A program made the translations under genes and the position numbers. Shown here piece by piece: positions 1 through 5,298 of a DNA stretch of 6,545 bases (position 1 is the stretch's first letter; each line of letters begins with the position of its first letter). The DNA comes from Bacillota bacterium (GTDB lineage Bacteria; Bacillota_I; Bacilli_A; Acholeplasmatales; Acholeplasmataceae): assembly GCA_023458995.1 (NCBI GenBank), contig JAEWVV010000046.1, positions 1 to 6,545 on the forward strand, in the 5' to 3' direction. The notes beneath the pieces were generated by a model. The model saw nothing but the letters and a program-made list of their open reading frames with translations, was not told where the DNA came from and made no database searches.

Positions 1-1472
1 ATTATACACTCCCCTTTATCGACAGATTAGTGATTTCTGATTTTGCAGAAATCATAAGTGTTGTTCAAAATAATACGACCTATACAGGACAAGGATTTAG
101 AGTCTATAACATTCAGTATGTCGTAAGGTCAGAAAGTGGGTCACCGACCACTTATTATCACCAAATCATTGAACGACCCATTTCGATTGTTGATGTCTAT
201 AGAAACAACAATAAAGTTGTGATGAACTCATCGAACCCTGTTGTGATCTCGCGTGAAGCTGTATCAACAACCGTTTTAGTTAATTATGGTATCGATCCTT
301 TATTTGGTAGTCAGATTTATAACCTCTATGACGATAATCCAACCAGTTATTTTGAAGTCACACCGAGTGATGTTACGGGTATTGATCTTGCAGTAACGGA
401 TAATTACTTAACATTTACGGTCACAGAAGAAGCAGATGCTGGCTTGTATTCGTTTGCGATAACCTACATTAGAAGTGGTGATTCACCCATTAACTTAGGA
501 ACACTTTATGTAAGAAAGAGTCAAGGTACCAATGCTTACTTAATTGATATTCAGTTCGCTGAACTTGCTACAGAAACAAACTATGCGAAAATCTATGTTT
601 CTGATGATACGGGAGATCCTATTGTAGGTAGTCCTTATAATCCAAGTATTTACTATGCAGGGATTGACTATGATGGATCAAACACAGCAGGTGTTACCGA
701 TTTTAGAGTTGATGGTCAAGTATCCAATATTCCACTTGATGAATACATTCCATTCTTCTTAAACTACTTACAAGCTGGCGCAACCATCGCAAGAAAAACG
801 GGAGAAAATAGTTACTCTTCAGAAATAAGTGATCCAGATGATCCGAATATTAGTGAACTTGCAGCTGACTTTACATCTCAAGAAGGTGTGAGTGAAACAG
901 AAGATATTATCATTACCTATAGAGTGACATCTGAAGATGGTTTAAAGAAAGTTTATTATCATATTACTGTTACTGACGTAACCTATAACGTATCCTATAT
1001 CTTTGATGTCGTTTATGAAGGTAATGCACTCATGCCAACACTTGATGGTTTAGTGATCGTGATTAATGTTAGGAACATGACAACAAACCTTCCTGTTACA
1101 GATACGATTGTTTCAACACTACCACAGTTTACAACCGTAACTGGTTATGAAAACTCAACAAACCTTTTCTATATGTTAGGTTTTGATTCCTATAAGTTTA
1201 GATTTGGACGTAATAAGAGTGGATTCTTCTCATTTAATGTGCGAGTACTTGATACGAAAGGTTATGTTTATGATGTTAAGATTGAATTAAATGGCACCGA
1301 TGAACTACAAACGATTAATGATCTTGATCCAACATCAAATGATCATGGTAAGTATTACTACATTAACTCATCGACGAAAAACCGTACAAGAAACTTTGTC
1401 ATTACCATTTCAAATGCGCGAACTGCTCCAAGAGATTATGGTTTTACAGATCATGAGGATTCATGGGATTAA
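1..1472 (+). CDS. Large repetitive surface-type protein, C-terminal part (5' end outside window)
   Basis: The frame is open from the first complete codon at position 3 (Y-T-L-P-F-I-D-R-L...) to TAA at 1470-1472. The GTG at 30 has no ribosome binding site and is internal, so at least 490 residues of a longer protein are present. The segment has no cysteine, is rich in Thr, Ser, Asp, Asn and Tyr, and alternates in a beta-strand-like pattern, which suits an exported protein built of beta-sandwich modules. Counting from the GTG codon, residues 26-47 (VYNIQYVVRSESG, then YYHQI) resemble residues 293-315 (IIITYRVTSEDG, then YYHIT). Residues 137-142 (AGLYSF) resemble 397-402 (SGFFSF). The unit is therefore about 260-267 residues and occurs at least twice. 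The S-E-D-G ... Y-x-x-x-V-T style is reminiscent of bacterial cadherin-like beta-sandwich repeats, but I cannot assign a family. There is no LPXTG motif or C-terminal membrane segment (it ends in DHEDSWD), so any anchor or signal peptide must lie upstream. The role is unknown; adhesion or another surface function is a guess. Confidence 0.8.
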   Translation, partial: YTLPFIDRLVISDFAEIISVVQNNTTYTGQGFRVYNIQYVVRSESGSPTTYYHQIIERPISIVDVYRNNNKVVMNSSNPVVISREAVSTTVLVNYGIDPLFGSQIYNLYDDNPTSYFEVTPSDVTGIDLAVTDNYLTFTVTEEADAGLYSFAITYIRSGDSPINLGTLYVRKSQGTNAYLIDIQFAELATETNYAKIYVSDDTGDPIVGSPYNPSIYYAGIDYDGSNTAGVTDFRVDGQVSNIPLDEYIPFFLNYLQAGATIARKTGENSYSSEISDPDDPNISELAADFTSQEGVSETEDIIITYRVTSEDGLKKVYYHITVTDVTYNVSYIFDVVYEGNALMPTLDGLVIVINVRNMTTNLPVTDTIVSTLPQFTTVTGYENSTNLFYMLGFDSYKFRFGRNKSGFFSFNVRVLDTKGYVYDVKIELNGTDELQTINDLDPTSNDHGKYYYINSSTKNRTRNFVITISNARTAPRDYGFTDHEDSWD

Positions 1473-1485
1473 GTATTGAGAACAA

Positions 1486-1529
1486 TAAAAAGAGATTTCA
1501 GCCGATATGACTGAAATCTTTTAATTTTT
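1486..1529. terminator. Bidirectional intrinsic terminator between convergent genes
   Basis: AGATTTCAG (1493-1501) and CTGAAATCT (1511-1519) form a perfect 9-bp stem around a 9-nt loop. On the plus strand it is followed by TTTAATTTTT, and on the minus strand by a CTTTTTATT tract. It lies 20 bases after the stop of the surface protein and 31 bases beyond the end of the exporter operon, so one hairpin can serve both converging transcripts. Confidence 0.9.
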
Positions 1530-1550
1530 GATTCATTGAGTTTATAAATA

Positions 1551-2266
1551 TTAGATTGAAATTCGTTTTCGATAGAGTGTATAAAGTATGTAAAGCATTA
1601 ATCCATTGATGATAAGACCCAAAATGAAGTAAATCCATGTCGAACCTAAGGTGTACTCTAAAGGCATTAATTCAAATGAAACTAACCGCGCTGGCCAAAA
1701 ACCTGGAAGAATACCTAGAAAAAGTTCTTTCCAATCGGTAAGAAAAAGTGCAGCTACGGGAACTAAAAGGATAATACCAGATGCTTTCATAATGACAAAA
1801 CCTTCAACTTTATTGCTTGCAAATGCATTGACGAGTAAAGCGATAAAGGGACCATGAAGTGGAGCTAAAATTAAAATAAAGATAAGATTAATAGGATCTA
1901 CAATCGTTATAAAATGTGAAGTAATGATCATTAAGAGTGTACCTAATATACCAAAGATATAACTGATCAGAAGTTTAGTGATCATATAGTAGTTCACGCT
2001 AATAGGTGTAATTTTTAATGAGAGAAGAACTTGATCATCTTGGTCATCAAGAAGTGTAAATCCTGTATTGCTCCAAACATAAACCCATTAAGAATGATGA
2101 AGAACAAGGTAACGATATGCGATAACATACCAACATTTTGTCTTTCTAAATAGGGAATAAGAAAGTAACTGACAATGGCTAAAATAATCGGGAACGCCAG
2201 TAAAAACGCATACATTTTATCACGAAACATTGACTTTAATTCATGTTTTAGAACGCGTATGAACAT
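1551..2266 (-). pseudogene. Second ABC-2 type exporter permease, broken by a one-base frameshift
   Basis: Two minus-strand frames together make one permease of about 238 residues. The N-terminal part (2266 down to about 2067) reads MFIRVLKHELKSMFRDKMYAF, with membrane segments near residues 19-38 and 48-66. It then runs out of frame and stops at 2015. The neighbouring frame continues as TGFTLLDDQDDQVLLSLK, KITPIS and VNYYMITKLL, and on to TAA at 1551-1553 with about four more membrane segments. The GF-x-LLD-x-x-D ... L-K-x-TPIS stretch is the cytosolic loop expected of ABC-2 permeases and appears only in the second frame, so both halves derive from one gene. The span 1551-2266 is 716 bases, one short of a multiple of three. 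A missing A in GCAATACAGG (minus strand, near 2064-2070; expected ATA ACA GGA) would restore it. The start lies two bases after the stop of the first permease, as in a tight operon. It may be a true mutation or a sequencing error; no slippery heptamer is present to suggest programmed frameshifting. If real, the exporter lacks half of its membrane part. Confidence 0.85.
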
Positions 2267-2268
2267 GA

Positions 2269-3003
2269 TTACACCCCACTTTGCTTAACTGCATAGGATT
2301 TAAATTTAGGTTTTACATAGAGAAAATATCCTAAACTAGCGTAAACAATAAGTAATACGAGTGCAATATAAAACTTATAATCGATTCCTGCACCAAAACC
2401 GACTTCAATTAGTTTAATCGAAGCTTGTGTTGGGATGATCAGTAAGAGTGTATCCCATATATCAGCTTTCAATATCAAATCAAAATAATGTAGCGCTACG
2501 GGGATTGTAATTATAAAACTATAGATCATCACATTCACGAGTAATGATGTGAAGTCTTTTGAATGGAATGAAAAGATAAATCCTAAAAGACTATGCATAA
2601 AAATAGATAATGCAAGCACTGGAATGATGACGTACCAAACGACCGTTATTTCTTTAACGAAAAAGAATATGATAATAACTAAAGATGATGTAAAAAGACT
2701 ATGTAGGGTATTCGCAATCGCTTTTGATAAGATGAGTTCATCATTTGTTACAGGTGTAACAAGCATCGTTGAAAATGTCGATTCTGTTTTCTCAAAGAAC
2801 ATGACTGAACCAATAAAAATAATGGACATCATCGTTGCATCGATGATCAGTACAAAAGGTAACATTTTGGAAAATAAATTACTATCATCAAGAAAGAAGA
2901 GAAGGAGAAACCAAACAACAGCAACCAAAACAGAAACGGTAGTCACATGATATTTAACTAATCGTGAGAGCTCTCCTTTGATAAGAATTAAAAGTTTATT
3001 CAT
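2269..3003 (-). CDS. ABC-2 type exporter permease subunit
   Basis: This 244-residue integral membrane protein has six predicted segments, near residues 20-38, 48-69, 99-116, 121-146, 152-174 and 211-230. The loop after the second segment carries FFEKTESTFSTMLVTPVTNDE, close to the E-x-x-x-x-T-x-x-x-L-x-VTP-x-x-x-x-E pattern of ABC-2 permeases and thought to contact the ATPase. The length and the ATPase plus two-permease layout resemble the mycobacterial Rv2686c-Rv2688c exporter, reported to export fluoroquinolones. That is an analogy of architecture; the substrate here is unknown. The ATG at 3003 overlaps the end of the ATPase gene by eight bases, and AGGA lies eight bases upstream, so translation is probably coupled. 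It should pair with the ATPase and the second permease; with that partner frameshifted, this subunit might act as a homodimer or be idle. Confidence 0.88.
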   Translation of the reverse strand: MNKLLILIKGELSRLVKYHVTTVSVLVAVVWFLLLFFLDDSNLFSKMLPFVLIIDATMMSIIFIGSVMFFEKTESTFSTMLVTPVTNDELILSKAIANTLHSLFTSSLVIIIFFFVKEITVVWYVIIPVLALSIFMHSLLGFIFSFHSKDFTSLLVNVMIYSFIITIPVALHYFDLILKADIWDTLLLIIPTQASIKLIEVGFGAGIDYKFYIALVLLIVYASLGYFLYVKPKFKSYAVKQSGV

Positions 3004-3853
3004 GATTTAATCCTACACCAGTGACTTGAATAAAGATGTCTTCTAAAGTGGTTTCACCACTATGGAGTGTTTCGATCTCTTTAGTCTTTAATAAGTTAAG
3101 AAAACGTTCATTTTGACCAATTCCATCCATTGAAAACTCTTGGCTCACTGTCTTTCCATTTTCTTTATACTCAATCTTCATGGTTCGTTTTCCGTATTTA
3201 ATTTTTAAGTTTCTAGGACTATCGACTTCTTTGATTTGTCCATCAACGATGAATGCTACACGGTCACAAAGTTGATCAATATCAGCCATAATGTGTGACG
3301 TAATAAATACGGTTCCACCTTGAGCCTTAAATTCTCTGATCATATCTTTTAGAATCATCGCATTCGCAGGATCTAGGCCATTGGTTGGTTCATCAAGGAA
3401 TAACATGTTTGGACTATTCAGCATGGCACGTACAAAATTAAGTCTAATTTTCATGCCTTTAGAGTATTCAGAGACCATTTTGTCGCGATCTTCCCAAAGC
3501 CCAACACGTTTCATAAGTGTGGTTATATCATTGTTTTTTTGATAGAGTTTTAAAAAGAATTGAATATTTTCCATCGCTGTCATTTTTGAAAAGTGAATAG
3601 GCATTTCAAAGGATACACCAATATCTTCATAAAATGAATCATCAATTGTTGCAATATTTTGTCCATTATAGGTGATTAAACCATCATAAGTTTCTAAAAG
3701 TTTAATCAGTATTTTTTGTGTTGTTGATTTTCCAGCACCACTTGGTCCAAGAAAACCAAAGATTTCACCTTTTTGGATTTCAAACGATATGCCTTTTAGT
3801 GTTTCATTCTGGTTTTTTGGATAGGTAAAATGTAGATCTTCTACCTTAAACAT
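2996..3853 (-). CDS. ABC transporter ATP-binding protein of the exporter
   Basis: This 285-residue cytosolic ATPase should power the two membrane subunits encoded just downstream. Numbering from ATG 3853, it has Walker A GPSGAGKST (36-44), a signature in the exporter form YSKGMKIRL (130-138, replacing LSGGQ), Walker B MLFLDEPTNGLDP (150-162) and the switch histidine in TSH (187). The usual Q-loop glutamine is replaced: the segment reads IGVSFEMP, with Glu at 83. About 100 C-terminal residues follow the nucleotide-binding domain, as in drug and lantibiotic type exporters. Start choice: a TTG at 3862 would add three residues but lies only two bases from GGAGG, too close for initiation, whereas ATG 3853 is 11 bases away. 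With this start the gene overlaps the TetR gene by eight bases (ATGTTTAA) and the next permease by eight, indicating one co-translated operon. The ATPase class is certain; the substrate cannot be read from the sequence. Confidence 0.93.
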   Translation of the reverse strand: MFKVEDLHFTYPKNQNETLKGISFEIQKGEIFGFLGPSGAGKSTTQKILIKLLETYDGLITYNGQNIATIDDSFYEDIGVSFEMPIHFSKMTAMENIQFFLKLYQKNNDITTLMKRVGLWEDRDKMVSEYSKGMKIRLNFVRAMLNSPNMLFLDEPTNGLDPANAMILKDMIREFKAQGGTVFITSHIMADIDQLCDRVAFIVDGQIKEVDSPRNLKIKYGKRTMKIEYKENGKTVSQEFSMDGIGQNERFLNLLKTKEIETLHSGETTLEDIFIQVTGVGLNHE

Positions 3854-4463
3854 TGTTTTCAATTCCTCCTTTGATTATCTGGATGATTGTAGTAACTTTA
3901 TGTTCTAATTCATCTTTTGATACTATATTGAGTAAGTAATCATCGATACTGATTTGATTCATATATGTCATTAAAAATTCTGCAAGTATTTTAGAATCAA
4001 TTGACTTTTTAATTATATTTTTTTCTTTATCGATATTGATGAGTTGTTCGAAAAACTGAGTACCGATATTAACTGATTGTTTGTATAAATTGCTTGATTT
4101 AAAAAGTGATGACTGAGTGACATAGTATCCAGCTTTCACATGGCTGGGATATTTCTCAAAGAAGTCATACCCTCTTAAATACAATTTTTTGAATCGATCT
4201 AAAAAAGTAATTTCAGTTGTTAAATCAAAAATATCTTTATATAGGGATTGTTTAATCTCCGATATATATGTGATGAAATACATATAAAGGTCATCTTTAT
4301 CGATAAAATACTGATAAAAAGATCCACGAGCTATATCGGAATCACGAATTATGTTTGCGAGATTAACATGTTCATAGGGATGTGTAGAGAGTTCTTTGAG
4401 GGTTGCATCAATGATTCTCTGTTTTTTATCTTGTTTTAGATTATAAAACGTATCAGTTGGCAT
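3846..4463 (-). CDS. TetR/AcrR-family transcriptional regulator of the exporter operon
   Basis: This 205-residue regulator has an N-terminal helix-turn-helix: QRIIDATLKELS (15-26), then VNLANIIRDSDIARGSFYQYF (33-53), ending in the characteristic FYxYF of TetR proteins. The rest is a mostly helical, divergent ligand-binding and dimerisation domain typical of the family. The ATG at 4463 is chosen because GGAGG lies at 4468-4472, four bases upstream. An earlier in-frame ATG at 4493 would add ten residues (MTSMSHFGGN) that precede the normal fold, and it falls on the expected transcription start inside the operator palindrome. The gene is first in the operon and overlaps the ATPase gene. TetR proteins in this position usually repress their own operon until a transported compound releases them; autorepression here is inferred from the palindrome at 4474-4497. 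The inducer is unknown. Confidence 0.92.
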   Translation of the reverse strand: MPTDTFYNLKQDKKQRIIDATLKELSTHPYEHVNLANIIRDSDIARGSFYQYFIDKDDLYMYFITYISEIKQSLYKDIFDLTTEITFLDRFKKLYLRGYDFFEKYPSHVKAGYYVTQSSLFKSSNLYKQSVNIGTQFFEQLINIDKEKNIIKKSIDSKILAEFLMTYMNQISIDDYLLNIVSKDELEHKVTTIIQIIKGGIENNV

Positions 4464-4473
4464 ATTTCCTCCG

Positions 4474-4497
4474 AAATGTGACATGCTTGTCATATTT
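4474..4497. promoter_or_regulatory. Probable TetR operator palindrome
   Basis: The core is TGACA-TGCT-TGTCA (4479-4492), a perfect 5-bp inverted repeat with a 4-nt spacer. After one mismatched pair (4478/4493) it extends by four more matching pairs (4474-4477 with 4494-4497), so 9 of 10 positions per arm agree. It starts three bases downstream of the -10 box and covers the expected transcription start near 4493, the classic place for a repressor to block its own operon. The size of 24 bp suits a TetR dimer. No second copy was noticed elsewhere in the window. Confidence 0.75.
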
Positions 4498-4499
4498 TG

Positions 4500-4528
4500 A
4501 GTATACGTCTATTTTAAGAGCCTGTCAA
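4500..4528 (-). promoter_or_regulatory. Promoter of the TetR-ABC exporter operon
   Basis: Read on the minus strand, TTGACA (4528-4523) is followed after exactly 17 bases by TATACT (4505-4500). This is a full-consensus -35 and a 5-of-6 match -10, placing the start near 4493 and giving a leader of about 30 bases before the TetR ATG at 4463. The preceding gene's terminator ends only three bases before the -35 box, so the operon is an insulated transcription unit. Confidence 0.85.
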
Positions 4529-4530
4529 TA

Positions 4531-4552
4531 TAAAAGAACCCCGAGAGGTTCT
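4531..4552 (-). terminator. Intrinsic terminator of the small membrane protein gene
   Basis: On the minus strand, AGAACC (4552-4547) and GGTTCT (4540-4535) form a 6-bp stem with a 6-nt loop, followed by TTTATAT. It is short but in the right position, 28 bases after the stop of the gene at 4580-5050. A second small dyad, TGAGT-TT-ACTCA (4566-4577), lies between the stop codon and this hairpin. Confidence 0.65.
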
Positions 4553-4579
4553 AAGTAAGTTTATGTGAGTTTACTCATA

Positions 4580-5050
4580 TTATGCGATTTTGCACTTTGC
4601 GTGATTAAGTTCATAACGAATCCAAACTAAACCAATCACAATAAGAACTAACGAAATGATTTTATAGGGAAGCCCAGCAAAGGGAAGAACTGCAACTGAG
4701 AAAACAATGCCAAGTGATCCAAAGAATGCGATCACACAGGATGTACAACCATAAGTTAAAATACCAAATAAGACTGAAAAGAAACCAAATGATTGTGCTT
4801 TTCCTTCTTTTCCTCTTAACGAAACCATTGCTGTTGATAAATTCATCAGTAAAGCTGATAAGAAGGACATGAGGATGTTAATTGTGATATTGATGATGAC
4901 AAGACCTAAACCAAACTCAGTTCTCATCTCTAGATAAGTCATATTTAAGTAATCAACGATGAAATAAATGAGCATAAAAGCGGCAAAGAATAACAAGCCT
5001 TGTGTGATGTATTTCTTCGTTTTTTGGAGTATAAGTGCATCTTGAAACAT
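4580..5050 (-). CDS. Small integral membrane protein with a Cys-x-x-Cys motif, unrecognised
   Basis: This 156-residue protein has about four or five membrane segments, near residues 17-36, 47-71, 88-112 (possibly continuing to 124) and 128-146. A basic loop, SLRGKEGKAQS (77-87), lies between the second and third. The third segment holds YGCTSCVIAFFGSLGI, with cysteines at 102 and 105 inside or at the edge of the membrane; a third cysteine is at 153 near the C-terminus (HAKCKIA). Membrane-embedded Cys-x-x-Cys pairs occur in thiol-disulfide and metal-handling membrane proteins, but I recognise no family, and the function is unknown. The ATG at 5050 is supported by AAAGGA seven bases upstream. 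It is transcribed alone, divergent from potA, with its own terminator before the TetR promoter. There is no sign that it belongs to the ABC exporter operon or to polyamine uptake. Confidence 0.85.
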   Translation of the reverse strand: MFQDALILQKTKKYITQGLLFFAAFMLIYFIVDYLNMTYLEMRTEFGLGLVIINITINILMSFLSALLMNLSTAMVSLRGKEGKAQSFGFFSVLFGILTYGCTSCVIAFFGSLGIVFSVAVLPFAGLPYKIISLVLIVIGLVWIRYELNHAKCKIA

Positions 5051-5097
5051 AGAATCATCCTTTACTTTATTTTATAATTTAAGTATATCATAGGTAT

Positions 5098-5126
5098 TCT
5101 ATAAAACATAAGTTAAAGCACTTCAA
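5098..5126 (-). promoter_or_regulatory. Possible promoter of the small membrane protein gene
   Basis: On the minus strand TTGAAG (5126-5121) is followed after 17 bases by TATAGA (5103-5098). The -10 is only a 4-of-6 match. An alternative -10, TATACT (5087-5082), is closer to consensus but has a poor -35. Either would give a leader of a few dozen bases before ATG 5050. Confidence 0.45.
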
Positions 5127-5127
5127 C

Positions 5128-5142
5128 TTATCCAAAGGATAA
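5128..5142. promoter_or_regulatory. Small dyad between the divergent promoters
   Basis: TTATCC-AAA-GGATAA is a perfect 6-bp inverted repeat with a 3-nt spacer. It lies just upstream of the possible -35 box of the minus-strand gene and 25 bases upstream of the potA -35. It could be a protein binding site shared by both promoters, or chance in AT-rich DNA. No T tract fitting a terminator follows it. Confidence 0.3.
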
Positions 5143-5167
5143 AGATAAAAAATTATTTCTTAATCAA

Positions 5168-5195
5168 TTGACATTATGTGTATTTTTTATATAAT
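5168..5195 (+). promoter_or_regulatory. Consensus promoter of potA
   Basis: TTGACA (5168-5173) and TATAAT (5190-5195) are both exact consensus hexamers, separated by 16 bases. Transcription should begin near 5202, leaving a leader of about 97 bases before the potA ATG. Such a strong promoter fits a gene held in check by a repressor or a leader element. Confidence 0.85.
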
Positions 5196-5228
5196 AGATG
5201 TGTTATTGTTTAACAACATTGAACCGTT

Positions 5229-5287
5229 TGTTTACATTTAATAAACATATCATAACGAATCTGGCTGCTGTTTAAAGGCAGTAAACA
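5229..5287 (+). promoter_or_regulatory. Duplicated dyad TGTTTA-N7-TAAACA in the potA leader
   Basis: Two exact copies of the same 6-7-6 inverted repeat occur: 5229-5247 (spacer CATTTAA) and 5269-5287 (spacer AAGGCAG). They start exactly 40 bp apart, about four helical turns. The arms are identical but the spacers are not, which looks like selected arms rather than a simple duplication. Both lie after the expected transcription start, and the second ends directly against AAGGAGG (5288-5294), the potA ribosome binding site. A further TGTTTA at 5207-5212 is followed at the same distance by TGAACC (5220-5225), a 4-of-6 degenerate half. These may be operator sites for a dimeric repressor or RNA hairpins that affect initiation. 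The regulator is not identified. Confidence 0.55.
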
Positions 5288-5298
5288 AGGAGGAAATC

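Noticed and set aside
1451..1471. Imperfect tandem repeat TCATGAGGAT / TCATGGGATT at the end of the surface protein gene.
   Set aside because: Only two short imperfect copies inside coding sequence (DHEDSWD); consistent with chance.
1551..1997. Independent 148-residue gene starting at GTG 1997.
   Set aside because: The GTG is the internal valine of the permease frame (TPISVNYY), with no ribosome binding site. The frame continues upstream with conserved permease sequence, so it is the C-terminal half of the frameshifted gene.
2060..2080. Programmed -1 ribosomal frameshifting to make the full second permease.
   Set aside because: The crossing region (GGAGCAATACAGGATT on the minus strand) has no slippery heptamer and no evident downstream structure; a plain one-base deletion or sequencing error explains it.
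1291..4439. Plus-strand open frames of 62-133 codons at 1291-1479, 1651-1857, 2549-2950 and 4248-4439.
   Set aside because: The first lies in another frame of the surface protein gene and the others are antisense to the exporter operon genes. The peptides show no domain character.
3846..4493. TetR start at ATG 4493.
   Set aside because: It falls on the predicted transcription start and inside the operator palindrome, has no ribosome binding site, and adds residues outside the normal TetR fold.
5265..5287. H-type pseudoknot combining CTGC/GCAG and TGTTTA/TAAACA.
   Set aside because: The crossing loops would have zero nucleotides, which is sterically implausible; the stems are better viewed as alternatives.
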